Part shown: positions 1 to 10,816 of the stretch, piece by piece
Layout: each line of letters starts with the position of its first letter
How positions within the stretch are numbered: the stretch's first letter is position 1
Source: Naegleria lovaniensis
Lineage: Eukaryota; Heterolobosea; Eutetramitea; Acrasida; Naegleriidae
Direction of reading: 5' to 3'
NCBI RefSeq assembly: GCF_003324165.1
Contig: NW_025407845.1
Location: 310,001 to 374,000 of the forward strand
Length of the DNA stretch: 64,000 nt
Position numbers and translations under genes: made by a program
Notes under the pieces: generated by a model
Seen by the model: only the letters and a program-made list of their open reading frames with translations
What the model was told of the DNA's origin: nothing
The model's database searches: none

Positions 1-619
1 AGTCCAAACACAACTAAATACGAGCCGGGACTGCGTGCTGTGGAGCTGAAATAGGGTATGAAGATGAACATTTTTTTTTTGAAAGAGTTTTGTCTGAGAG
101 AAGGACAGTACGGAGTTTACGGAGTAGATTGATTCGTGTGTGAAATTCAAAGGGTGGTGTGAGGGAAAACACAAGATGACATTTTTTAAACTTTTAATCA
201 ATGCTTTGGAACGAGCGGAGTGTGTTGGAATGGATCAGATTTTTTGGGTCCATGACACTTCGAACTGAATGCAAATTTCAAACATGAAAGTTGTTCGAAT
301 GGTAGAAAGTATGTATCCTTTCATGATGATTCGTCAAAGGGCGACAGAATCTCGAAGCAAAGTGGATGGTGTTACTGAACTCAAGAAACACTCCTCACCA
401 AATCGAAATGAATTGGAAATGTGAAATTCCATGTCACCCTTGAATGAATTTGTGTGAAAACGCGCAAGCTGGTAAGTTCATAAATAAAACCTTTCAAAAA
501 AAATTTCATTACACTTCAAAAAAAACAACCACACTATACTTGTTCAAAAACATTCTCAACATCTTTCATTATTTAACCATCCATCTTCACAAGACAAAAT
601 ATTGATAATAACAATCATC
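1..619. other. Upstream non-coding region
   Basis: No convincing coding exon or RNA gene was found here. The last ~130 bases are A-rich and lead into the start codon at 620. A short stretch (around 484-498) resembles sequence just upstream of the second gene copy (around 2003-2018), so the tandem duplication may include some promoter. Confidence 0.5.
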
Positions 620-1446
620 ATGAACAAGACAAGATTGAACAAGGGCATGGTATTGTCCATTGTGGTCATGATTCTTGTATTGAACCATCTTTCCGTCACG
701 AAAGCTCTTCATTTGGGAATTCATTCGACATCTTCAACCACTTCCTCTGAGTTGAATCAAGAAGCCATCAAGATGGAGGAAATTCCAACTCGGTTCGCTC
801 AACTCTATGCTCCTTCTTCTCCCAAGCATGTGAATTCAGACCATGCTACCATTTTAAAAGTTGAAGAAACAGAACAATCAGGATATGTTTACCTCTCTCA
901 AGGACAAACCTATTCTGGAGTTTTAACACCAAGTGATAATGTTCGGTACTTTAGATTAAGTGTTCCTTCTGAATCGTATGGAGACATTTCCATCTACTCC
1001 AATAATATCTATTCGGGATCTATTTATTTCTCATTCGATACTCCACCCACGACCACTTATTATGATTATTACACAACATTTGGTTCCAGCACTCAATACA
1101 TTAGAATTGTCAATACTTTAATACTTTGAGTTATACCATGAAAGTGTCTTCATTCAGTAACATGTTAACTCTCGGAGGATTGATTGGAATTATCATTGGA
1201 AGTGTGGGAGGATGTTGTTGTTGTGTGTTGGTGTGTGTGGTGTTGATGGCTGTTGTGATAACTTCACAAAAAAAACGAAAACAACGAATGGCACAAATGC
1301 AACAAGTGACAACAACAAACACAAACGCAAGCAATCCAATGATTTCTCCAGCTCAACAACAATATCATCAACCATTTTTGGAAGAAGGTCATGGAGTTCC
1401 TGGAACTACAAGTTCTCAACAACACTATTATGCTTTGAATAATTAA
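620..1446 (+). pseudogene. Broken first copy of tandem type I membrane protein
   Basis: This is a near-identical copy of the gene at 2133-3011. It has the same signal peptide (MNKTRLNKGMVLSIVVMILV), extracellular beta-rich domain, membrane segment and Gln-rich cytosolic tail. The frame breaks at 1112-1129. Copy 2 has two AATACTTT repeats 57 bp apart (2625 and 2682); here they sit back to back (1112 and 1120). A 49-bp loss between direct repeats therefore shifts the frame to a TGA at 1127-1129. The downstream part (about 1130-1446) stays open in another frame and keeps the transmembrane segment and tail. The translation from 620 would give a secreted ~169-aa ectodomain without its membrane anchor. 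It could still be expressed as a soluble form; I call it a pseudogene because the loss is out of frame. I start at the ATG at 620, not at upstream non-ATG codons. Confidence 0.75.
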
Positions 1447-2132
1447 TGAATGTTTATTTGAATATAATTAAGGTTTAATATTAAAATAATGATTGATGAA
1501 ACATCCAATTTTTGACATTTTCACGTTGTTTGGTTCCTGACTTGTTCTAACTGGTGTGAAGGAATGTTGCGATTGCAAACAATGAGTTTGGTTGAGCTAC
1601 AGGTCAATGACAAAAAATCCCTCAAACCAATCCTTGATCAAAGGAGGGATGTTTGGTAAAGGACTCGATTAGTTTCCTTTAATTGATTCCAAACTCTTGT
1701 TGTTTACGATGTTGAAATATTTTCATTTTGTAATTGTTGTGTAAGATTTTGCTTTTACAATTTGTGGTGTTCTCGGGTTAGCACTTCGAACCCAAAATTG
1801 TTGTCACGCAGTTTCTTGTTCAAATTATTGAATGGTCAATCTCGTGATACACCAAGAAATTTTTTCCTCATGTGAAATTCATAAAAATTCTGTAACGGTG
1901 ACATTAATGCACCTTCTGTTTCTATTTCTTGTCGACCTGGCGAATAAATGAGACGAACTTGCAAGATCTGCAAGTACACACTATTTCATGCAAAATTCAC
2001 AACTAAAACCTTTCAATTTTTAAAGTCGAGTTTATTATCCAAACAAAACAAAAAACAACACGTTCTCACTTGATAGTTTCCCAACCATAAAGCCAATAAT
2101 AAGACAGAATAAGACCACTTTTTGTCACCACC
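1447..2132. other. Intergenic region between tandem copies
   Basis: There is no supported gene. It holds the 3' flank of the first copy and the promoter of the second. The sequence just before 2133 is A-rich with repeated CAAAA motifs. Confidence 0.5.
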
Positions 2133-3011
2133 ATGAACACGACAAGAATGAACAAGATCATGATGATGTCCGTTATGGTCATGATTCTTGTACTGAATCA
2201 TCTTTCCTTCACGAAAGCTCTTCATTTGGGAATTCATTCGACATCTTCAACCACTTCCTCTGAGTTGAATCGAAAAGCAATCAAGACAGAGGAAATTCCA
2301 ACTCGGCTCGCTCAACTCTATGCTCCTTCTTCCTCCAAACATGTGAATACAGAACAAGCTTCCATTTTAACACTTGAAGAAACAGCACAATTAGGATATG
2401 TTTACCTCTCTCAAGGACAAACCTATTCTGGAGTTTTAACACCAAGTGATAATGTTCGATATTTTACATTAAACATCCCTTCTGCATCCTCTGGAGACAT
2501 TTCCATCAACTCCAAAAACATCTATTCGGGATCTATTTATTTCTCATTCGATACTCCACCCACAACTACTTATTACTATTATTACACAACATTTGGTTCC
2601 AGCACTCAAAACATTAGAATTGTCAATACTTTTTCATTCTCTAAAACATTATACATTATGGTCAAAAATCCAAGTATTGAGAATACTTTGAGTTATACCA
2701 TGAAAGTGTCTTCATTCAATAGCAGCATGCTAACTCTCGGAGGATTGATTGGAATTATCATTGGAAGTGGGGCAGGATGTTTTTGTTGTTTGTTGACATG
2801 TCTGGCGTTGATTGCTGTGGTGAGGATTTCACAAAAAAAACGAAAACAACGAATGGCACAAATGCAACAAGTGACAACAACAAACACAAACGCAAGCAAT
2901 CCAATGATTTCTCCAGCTCAACAACAATATCATCAACCATTTTTGGAAGAAGGTCATGGAGTTCCTGGAACTACAAGTTCTCAACAACAATATTATGCTT
3001 TGAATAATTAA
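2133..3011 (+). CDS. Type I membrane protein with beta-rich ectodomain
   Basis: A single-exon gene of 292 aa. Residues 1-30 form a signal peptide with a long hydrophobic core. Residues ~85-190 form a Tyr/Ser/Thr-rich ectodomain whose pattern (GYVYLSQGQTYSGVL, then NVRYFTLNIP) resembles the bacterial pre-peptidase C-terminal (PPC) beta-sandwich; that is inference by eye. Residues ~196-228 form a Gly-rich then Cys-rich membrane helix, followed by a stop-transfer KKRKQR motif and a Gln/Thr/Asn-rich cytosolic tail. It is the intact member of a tandem pair with 620-1446. The ligand and role are unknown. A surface receptor or adhesin is a reasonable guess only. Confidence 0.8.
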   Translation: MNTTRMNKIMMMSVMVMILVLNHLSFTKALHLGIHSTSSTTSSELNRKAIKTEEIPTRLAQLYAPSSSKHVNTEQASILTLEETAQLGYVYLSQGQTYSGVLTPSDNVRYFTLNIPSASSGDISINSKNIYSGSIYFSFDTPPTTTYYYYYTTFGSSTQNIRIVNTFSFSKTLYIMVKNPSIENTLSYTMKVSSFNSSMLTLGGLIGIIIGSGAGCFCCLLTCLALIAVVRISQKKRKQRMAQMQQVTTTNTNASNPMISPAQQQYHQPFLEEGHGVPGTTSSQQQYYALNN

Positions 3012-3458
3012 TGAATGGGAAAATGTAAAGCTTTTAATATTAAAATAACATTTATTAATATTAAAAACATTTATTGAGGTACATGTACCAGTTAGGATTC
3101 CATCTAAGGAAACAGGGTCCTTAGTCTTCAATCTTGTCAGAATAGTTGTATTTGTGGCATCTGCCAACGAAGAGGGCTAACAGTACCTGGATTTCAGGCC
3201 AATTCCTTTCAATATCTGGGACGTGCCTTATCGCATCACTATCTGGAGGTAGGAAACCGAAGTGATGGATGTAGAAAATGGGACGATGTGGATTAAACCA
3301 CGAATTCGAATCAGTGATTGTACATGGTTGGGAAATTAAAGAAGAGATCTTCATTTCACAAGTGTATCTCGCAGGTTCAAGCTTTTGACATTCTTGTATG
3401 TAGTGGTGGAGATTGGGCAATATTAAATAGCCCCGTCAGGAATTATTAATATTAAAAA
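3012..3458. other. Intergenic region with possible minus-strand remnant
   Basis: On the minus strand, 3121-3420 stays open for about 99 codons and reads protein-like (for example PHRPIFYIHHFGFLPPDSD). It has no ATG near its 5' end, no plausible splice partner and no family I recognise. It may be a decayed gene fragment or chance. Nothing else is seen. Confidence 0.3.
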
Positions 3459-4404
3459 ATGAAGTCAAGCGTTGTGTTACTCAAGGGAGCGCGGTCATGT
3501 TCCATCCTGTACAGAGGCACCTTGTCCTTAAATTTAATTTATTCATCATCATCATCAATTTGCAATCGTAATTTTAATACCAAGCTCGGAATAAATTGTA
3601 ACAAACGAAATGATTTCAGAGAGCAGCTCAAACAACATGCTTCTCAATTAGAAAAGATTTTAGAGGAGGATAGAAAATCATTGGATTTGGTTTCTTTCGG
3701 AACGGTTGTAGAGCCTGCTGATTTGGCAAAACATCCATTCTACACCTACGATGTAAAGATTTACAAAATGGGATGGGATTCTGATTTCGATGAAAAGGAA
3801 TTTGTGGAGGGAGCTAAGCTTGCTTTTCGAACAATTAGAGAATTACTTGTTGAAGATCCATCTCAATTGGAACCCATGTTTACTCCTGAATCCTACGAAG
3901 CACTGAGAGATTGGTACAAATACGTTTCCGAAGAAAAACATTGTAAAATACAGGGAAGCCTTGACTCAATTAGTGAAGCACAAATATTGAACATTAGAAT
4001 TGATGCAGAAGGAGCCACAATTGTTAACGTGAGAGTAAGTGAAAATATGACTGTTGATTTTCAACATGATCATGCTGAATGATTGTCATGATTCATTAAT
4101 TTCGTTTAAAATCGTAATGATGAAATATTATTTTCGAAATGTTAAACATGAAACTCTAATAATTTAACATATTTTCTATGGGCATCATGACATTTCAATG
4201 GAATCATTTGAATTTAAATAGCTCAAATTCAAAGAAACTCTCTACTTGGAAGATGAGGAAGGAAACGTGGTATCAGGAAAGAAATCTCCTCTAACAAAAA
4301 TTGGCGTCATCTCCTTTTTCAGGCCAGACAAGGAGACAGACTGGCAGGTGAGAGCTATTGTCAATCCTTACATTTTAACAAGCACAGCTGAAAATGATGC
4401 TTAA
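3459..4404 (+). CDS. Tim44-like domain mitochondrial protein
   Basis: Two exons, 3459-4034 and 4222-4404, with a GTAAGT donor, an AAATAG acceptor and phase 0; 252 aa. Residues 1-50 are rich in Ser, Arg and Asn with few acids, as expected of a mitochondrial presequence. From about residue 95 it matches the Tim44/mL45-type fold: the FVEGAKLAFRTIRELL helix, then LEPMFTPESYEALRDW. Exon 2 supplies the closing strands ending in FRPDKETDWQVRAIV, which fits the family's usual F-R...W-x-V end and supports the splice. Family members are the TIM23 motor scaffold Tim44 and the mitoribosomal protein mL45/Mba1. At this short length without an obvious Hsp70-binding region, an mL45/Mba1-like role at the inner membrane is as likely as import. 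Reading through the donor instead gives a 207-aa product lacking the end of the domain. Confidence 0.8.
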
Positions 4405-4589
4405 CAAAACAGAAAACATTGGAACTTTGAAAACTAGTATAATAATACCTCTATTCGAACCAACCACTCACATGCATTGGAATTCTCAATAAATAAGGGT
4501 AATTATCCAAACTTGATAACCATTCGAGTGGCCGTACGAATGTGTTTCCATAGCGAATTGAGGCTATGATCGTTCCACCTTAAAAAAAA

Positions 4590-5579
4590 ATGGCCATCAA
4601 GAAGAAGAAGAAATCAAGAAAGGAAGAAGAAGACACACCGTTAGTAGGTATGTACAAGCGAGTGATGATCATAATACACGTTCCTATCAAGCAATGAAAT
4701 GAAAAATAACCAAAGTGTACACGACATATATTGGAGCTGTTCCGCAAGCTCTCTCTCATTGCAAATGGTTGGAGCAAACGTTTAAATCACTCAATGTACG
4801 ATACAAAAAAGTGGATCTCGGGGTTCAAAAAGATATGGTCTCTTTTGTGAGGCAAACTAGTGGAAAGAGAGAACTTCCTCAAGTTTTCATCAATAATGTT
4901 TATATCGGGGTAGGTTAGAAACATATTGAGCCTTAATTGTTCATTGCTTGGCGGCAACTACAGGGCTATGAGGAGTTCTTTGATTGGCATGAAGACGGAA
5001 ATGTATATTATGTCCTCAAAGAAATGGGATACAGTGATCCGATCCCTGAAGTATGTTTGTTAAGGCGAGTTATGTACAATCCATGTAACTAACTTTTAAA
5101 CAAATGCATGACTTTAAATATCAAAGGAATTTGACAAATCCAAGGAACAGATTGACCAAGAGGCCGAGGAATATGTCAAAAGCAATGAAGGAGTATTTCA
5201 AGAGATCAAGGAAAAGGCAAAAAAGATGGAAGCCGATATGGAACACTTGCAAGCAGTGAGACGGAAGTGGTTGTTCCTTCGAAAACAAAAATTATATGAA
5301 AATCTTGCTGATTCTGAAGGTGACAGCAAAGAAAATTCAAAAGATGCCATTGAAACGAATGTCAATGTAAAGGACATGATAAAACGTTTGAATGCACAAG
5401 CAGCGTCAATACAGCCAACATTTCCAACTAAAAAGATGGCAAGCGCGAAGGAGGACAATGCTACTGCAGAGAAAAAACTGGATGCCACGCCATCAGAACA
5501 AGTCACAAGCGAAGAGATTCACCAGCAGGAACAAGAAACAGTTCAAGATGACGACGTTCCTCTACCTGTCGATGAATAA
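4590..5579 (+). CDS. Glutaredoxin-fold protein (SH3BGR-like) with coiled coil
   Basis: Four exons: 4590-4647, 4716-4909, 4964-5050, 5127-5579; 263 aa. Phases and GT/AG sites agree at every junction. After a Lys-rich start (MAIKKKKKSRKEEE) comes a thioredoxin fold, residues ~19-113. It runs VVYTTYIGAVPQA, then ELPQVFINNVYIG joined across an intron to GYEEF. The cis-proline and the IGG loop are those of glutaredoxins, but the CPYC/CxxS active site is absent, as in the SH3BGR family. It is therefore probably not an oxidoreductase. The C-terminal half is charged and helical, then low in complexity and acidic (ends DDDVPLPVDE). A binding or scaffold role is inferred. The start codon is preceded by nine A's. 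Confidence 0.85.
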
Positions 5580-5594
5580 ACTGCTCTATCCAAC

Positions 5595-5663
5595 TTGGAA
5601 TTATTTTTTTTTATTTTGCATCACAGGATTTGGAATTATTTTTTTTATTTTGCATCACAGGAT
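5595..5663 (+). repeat. Two-copy 35-bp tandem repeat in 3' UTR
   Basis: A unit starting TTGGAATT and ending CATCACAGGAT occurs at 5595-5629 and again at 5630-5663, differing by one T in the T run. It lies 16 bp past the stop of the glutaredoxin-fold gene. Confidence 0.9.
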
Positions 5664-5811
5664 CAGTCGTCAACGAGCAAAACCTAACAGATGATTAAAT
5701 AATTAATTTTTGATTTTTCTTGTTTATTTACAATGGACGTTTTTTGATTACAGTTAATCTAGGGGATTTGTTGAGGAGGAAAATTAGGAAACAATGATCG
5801 GTTCATAAAAT

Positions 5812-6526
<715 letters not shown>

Positions 6527-7020
6527 CTAAAAGTGTTGAATTGGAGAGGTTGCAGTCTCACCAGTCTTGACACCATGCAATTGCTTGCTTCCGGAGAAGT
6601 GGACATAGATACGAAGATGTACCACATCATCACCAGTGTCCACCTTCACAAAGTAATTGGTACCAGCAACAACTTGAGTGGCATACTTGAGTGCTTCATA
6701 CTTTTGCAAGGTCTTACCGAGCTTTTGTTCGACTTCTCCTTTCACGGCGTCGATCACTTGCTTGACTTCTTCATCGGCTGGGTGTTCGTTTCCAATACTG
6801 AAAGATGTAGAGAGTGGTGTTGGGTTAGAATTGAAGAATTTGATGGTGTGGTGCGTTTATCATCATGATGTACAAGTATTTCCGTACAATGTTGTGTTTG
6901 TGGTTCCGTCCATCAGCAGATCAATAGACACGCGTGAATCATCATGATCCAAAAAATCTGGAGTAAGCCAACAACACCACTCTGAAATCAACAAATTTCT
7001 ACTTACGATCCTGGCTTCAT
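6527..7020 (-). CDS. Stefin-type cystatin (cysteine protease inhibitor)
   Basis: Two exons, 7007-7020 and 6527-6797, with a GTAAGT donor and phase 2; 94 aa. The first exon is only 14 nt and encodes MKPG plus part of Ser. This gives the family's N-terminal MxPG trunk, the QVVAGTNYF loop that wedges into papain-like active sites, and the conserved HLRIYVHF strand. There is no signal peptide and no cysteine pair, so it is a cytosolic type 1 cystatin. The natural targets are presumably the cell's own cathepsin-like proteases. Length (94 aa) equals that of typical stefins (~98 aa). Confidence 0.93.
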
Positions 7021-7452
7021 TTTTTGTTGTTTGATGATTGTGAGTGACGATGCTGATGAGGCGATGGAGAAGCTTTTTATGTCATCACGAGAAGGAGGCT
7101 TGAAAAAGGATGCTAATAATTGTTTGAATTCCTTTTCGTGAGCTGCATGAAAGGTTACGTTTTATTTAATAGAAAGGAGGTTCAACCCGAACACGGAACT
7201 TTGTTGCTTTTCCTTCAAGGAAGCCAAAACAATGCCTTACAATGGTTAGTCTCCTCAAAAAGAGCAGATCCAATAGTTTCTTGTGAAGAACACCAATACA
7301 ACAGGGCAGTGTCAGACATGGTGTTTACAATTCAACCTCAGATCTCGCCTAATTTCTATATTCGGGGATTTTTAAAGCATTTCGTGTTTGTAGTTGACCA
7401 GCAACTTTTTAAAAAAACAACTTCACTTCTCACACTACATTCGATTACCATC
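7021..7452. other. Intergenic region
   Basis: This is the cystatin promoter (minus) and the 5' region of the gene at 7453. An open stretch runs from about 7120 into the next gene on the plus strand, but it has no ATG with good context and no recognisable content. I treat it as leader sequence. Confidence 0.4.
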
Positions 7453-7801
7453 ATGCGATTCCTCTCCTTGCTCGGCAGATCATCTCTGCTTCATCATCAT
7501 TGTGGCCACAACAGAATACTCTTGAACGTAGCCACTTCAAGAATCATGGTCGGATCATCGTATCACTCCAGCATGTGTGTTTTCAATAACGATGTAAAAT
7601 AATAGCAAGGACAAACCAGCCACACCCGAAAAGAAGGAGGAAGAAGAAAGAAAGAAGATTAATTTTAGCTTTGATATGGTTGAAGGAGAAGATAATTTGA
7701 AACGAGATGATTGGTACATGAACGAGAAGGAGGCTGCAAAGAACTTTGAAGAGGAAGAAAACTTTAGAACCAACAAGTCTTTCATCTCTCCCACTAGCTA
7801 A
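7453..7801 (+). CDS. Small probable mitochondrial protein, unknown function
   Basis: Proposed exons are 7453-7574 and 7606-7801, giving 105 aa. The N-terminus MRFLSLLGRSSLLHHHCG is rich in Arg, Leu, Ser and His with no acids, like a mitochondrial presequence. The second exon is strongly charged and coding-like (KKINFSFDMVEGEDNLKRDD, DWYMNEKEAAKNFEEEENF) and ends at TAA 7799-7801. The two are in different frames. A GT...AG intron of only 31 nt (7575-7605, GTGTGT donor, AATAG acceptor) joins them in phase. I recognise no family. If the intron is not real, the upstream frame ends at 7602. Confidence 0.6.
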
Positions 7802-8562
7802 GTGGTGTATTTCTATTCCGAAATAATTGTTCATCATTTGTTGTTGCAACAGATCTGTGTACTATTTTCTGAATTGCATAAGAGCAACGAACAATCTGCC
7901 CTCTTACACACATCATCCCTGAACCCTAAATATTGTACAATTTTTCAAAATCACCATTCTCTAATCATCATTACTGTTTTGATGGATAAAACTTCAACTA
8001 CCAAATTGTATTACTATTAAAATTACAATCCGTTATGAGTAATTTGTAGTTTGTTTGGCATCACCAACAAGGAACATCCTCGGCCCGTTGAAATACATGT
8101 TCATGAAACCACATTACAAGCGAAAGATTTTCGCGTTTTCTTCTGTCTTAGTCAAATATATACCCACTGACCTTTCCTTTTGCAACATCTTGAATCTTCA
8201 TCATCACGATGATTTCCAAGTACTCTCGGTCAGAGGCTTTGTCTTCTAGCACCAAAAAATATTTCGCATGTCAAGACCACAGAGCAGGCCTTTCAGAAAG
8301 TGATTTTGCTGAGAACCCTCGTCAGAATACAAGACTTGACTTCTTTTTCAATCAAGCCTTGTGCTTTGGCATCACTTTTGTACGGAATTGAAACCTATGC
8401 CAAGTTTTATTGATTCCATTGAGCAGTCAAATTGCAAATACATTTTGTTCATTGTCATAGCTCAAGTCTATTGAATTGATATTGAACATTGCCGATTATT
8501 TGATATTAATATTTTAATTAATTTAAATATTGCAAGAACAATATTATTCCAAAATCAAAAAA
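7802..8562. other. Intergenic region
   Basis: There is no intact gene. It contains a probable decayed minus-strand coding remnant (8148-8390, listed separately) and the leader of the CorA-like gene. Confidence 0.4.
8148..8390 (-). pseudogene. Decayed coding remnant, family unknown
   Basis: On the minus strand, 8270 down to 8148 reads 40 codons of very protein-like sequence (HAKYFLVLEDKASDREY, then LEIIVMMKIQDVAKGK). Directly upstream the same frame continues back through one TGA (GFSAKSLSERPALWS). A second plausible stretch (SDAKAQGLIEKEVKSCILTR) lies just upstream of that in another frame. No start codon or splice sites restore a single gene. I do not recognise the family. A real gene with unusual splicing, or chance, are alternatives. 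Confidence 0.3.
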
Positions 8563-10362
8563 ATGATTAGCTCTTCTTCCATCCTACTCCGACGACTTGC
8601 ACTGCAACGTTCTCATGGAACGAACGCATTGGGCTGGCAAATGAATACAATCACAACTGAGGAACAAGATTCATCGCATCATCAACCAACGGCTTCATCT
8701 CCTTTGGAAGGTGAAGAAGGCGTTTATCATCGGGATTCTCACATTGTACAAGAAGAGGAATCCATAGAAAGGAGTAACAATCTGACTGGAGTGGTTGGAA
8801 GGGAATATAAACCCAATTCAAGGTATAACTATGATGAAGATTTCGAATTAGAAGAGCGAACACCACTCATATCCACGAATGGTCATCTCGAAAAATCATT
8901 ATTACCGAGCATTGATGATGTTTTAAATTCTCGCTTTCAAAATTTGGCAAACGTGAGAAAAGAAAATGGCTTGAGATTAAGTTTAAAAGATTCTTATGAA
9001 TTTTTTGATGCAACAGGAACGAGATTCTTGTATTATTCTCTCGATCGAGAGGAGAGGCTATATTTTCCCAATGTTGAAGACTTGATAAGATTCATTCAGA
9101 AAGATATCAAATTTCAAACAAACGCTAAAAATTTGGATCCAACATTTGATGCTTCTGATCCTGAACTGCCGCAATTTTGGATTGATTGTCAAGGATTTAC
9201 CAATGATGACGTGGACACATTGAGAATGTATTTTAATTTCGAGAAAATAACAGCAACATCTTGTTACAGTGATCACTTTGATGCATCAGACAAATGGGAG
9301 TGTTTTGAAGATTATTTCTTTGCATCTTTGTGCGTTAGAGAAAAAGGCGATGTAAGCTATGAAGACAATCCAACGGAGAAGCCGAACACAAAATCTAAAA
9401 CACTATTTGACTTGTCACGATATTATTTTCATCGAAACAAAAAGAAACAAGAGGATAAGGACAAGCGACCAAAACCCAAATTATATCCCAGTATATTTAT
9501 TCATTTACTTTTATATGATCGATGCATTATCACATTTCATGAAAAGCCGTTTATTGCGTCTGAGATTATGCTCGATCACTTGGAAAGACAATATTCAAAG
9601 ATTGGAGGACGCTCAAAGCTTAAGAGAGTTTACACAGGTGAGAGTATCAATAATAGTGTAGACTCTCCTCACTTTTCTCATTCGTATGCTTCAATGGCTA
9701 TTTCCCCATCCACTATTTTTCATAGCCTGTTGGACGGTTTTATTGACCGTATTATTCCTATAGTAGATGGAGTCGTGCGAAGCTGTGACATGATCGACGA
9801 GTATGTGCTATCATTCTCGAGCGCCTATGCCGGCAATACAGTGATCAATGACATTGCTGATTTTAAAAGAAAAGTGATTATTCTAAAGAAGCTGATTTTT
9901 CCAAAACATAGAATGCTGATTTATATTGTTTCTCATCATCTTTCTACCTCATATTTCCAAGAGGAAGTCAAGATTTATTTGAGAGACATTTTAGATCACG
10001 TTTCGTTTTGCACTGAAAAATTAGATATTGCCATTGATTCTCTTAACGAATCTCACACAAATTATTTGACCAAGTTGCAAATGGAGGTTTCTCAAGCTAT
10101 GGCAACAACAGACAAGTTTTTCAATCGATTGAGTGCCATGGCTATCATTTATGCTCCATTGGCGGTAATTGTAAGTTTTTATGAAACAACCACGTGACAT
10201 TCATTGTTTGGGTTTGAATCATTTAAGGTATCATCATTTGGAATGAATATGCAAGTACCTGGCCAAGAGCAAAACGACCTGTATTGGTTTTTTGGTATTC
10301 TTTGCTTCATGGGAATTGTGACGGCTACTATCATTATTCTATTAAGAAAGAAATTTATTTAA
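8563..10362 (+). CDS. CorA/Mrs2-type divalent metal channel
   Basis: Two exons, 8563-10170 and 10228-10362, with a GTAAGT donor, an ATTTAAG acceptor and phase 0; 580 aa. The splice is strongly supported: exon 1 ends in the first membrane helix (MAIIYAPLAVI) and exon 2 begins VSSFGMNMQVPG, which carries the family's signature GMN selectivity motif, then the second helix (YWFFGILCFMGIVTATIIIL) and a basic tail RKKFI. The large N-terminal part is cytosolic (or matrix), acidic and helical, with the usual long stalk helix before TM1. The family forms pentameric Mg2+ (or Co2+/Zn2+) channels. The N-terminal ~40 residues are Ser/Arg/Leu-rich, so mitochondrial targeting is possible but unproven. Confidence 0.9.
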
Positions 10363-10816
10363 TACTGTTCTTGATGAATAGGCCAGGACAGTTTATAGGA
10401 AAGGTCAAACTTGGCTGCCAAGATTTGTGTGAATGAGAAAATTAAATGGAATTTACTCCAATGTTGTAGAAATGCAAGAACATGACTCAAAAAGACAATG
10501 GTTGTACATATTTTGTATTTCTATTTTAATTTATAATATTCAATTGTTCTTGAACGCGCGTTTACGGTTTTACCAATAATTTACACCAGAGTGAGCCTCC
10601 ATTCCCATGCAAACTACTTTTATCCTTTTTCAGTCATTTATGCGTTGTAGAGCTGATTGGTTACGAAAGAGATAGAATCATTACTAACTATTACTAAATA
10701 ATATTTAAATGGAGCCTAAATGCAACATTTAATGTTTGAATTCATATTCAGTCGAACTTTTTTGAATAAAAACAAACAAAAACAATTTTCAAATGCCACT
10801 CAACCTCGAGTTGTGA
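10363..10816. other. Intergenic region
   Basis: No supported gene. It is AT-rich. An ATG at 10793 is in frame with the following gene but meets TGA at 10814-10816. Confidence 0.4.

Noticed and set aside
1131-1442. Overlapping frames on both strands across the tail of the duplicated gene
   Set aside because: They mirror the same coding region in both copies and come from its biased Gln/Thr/Asn codons.
10814-10816. TGA read as selenocysteine to reach the ATG at 10793
   Set aside because: No conserved Cys/Sec context and no visible SECIS-like element; a missing exon or decay is simpler.
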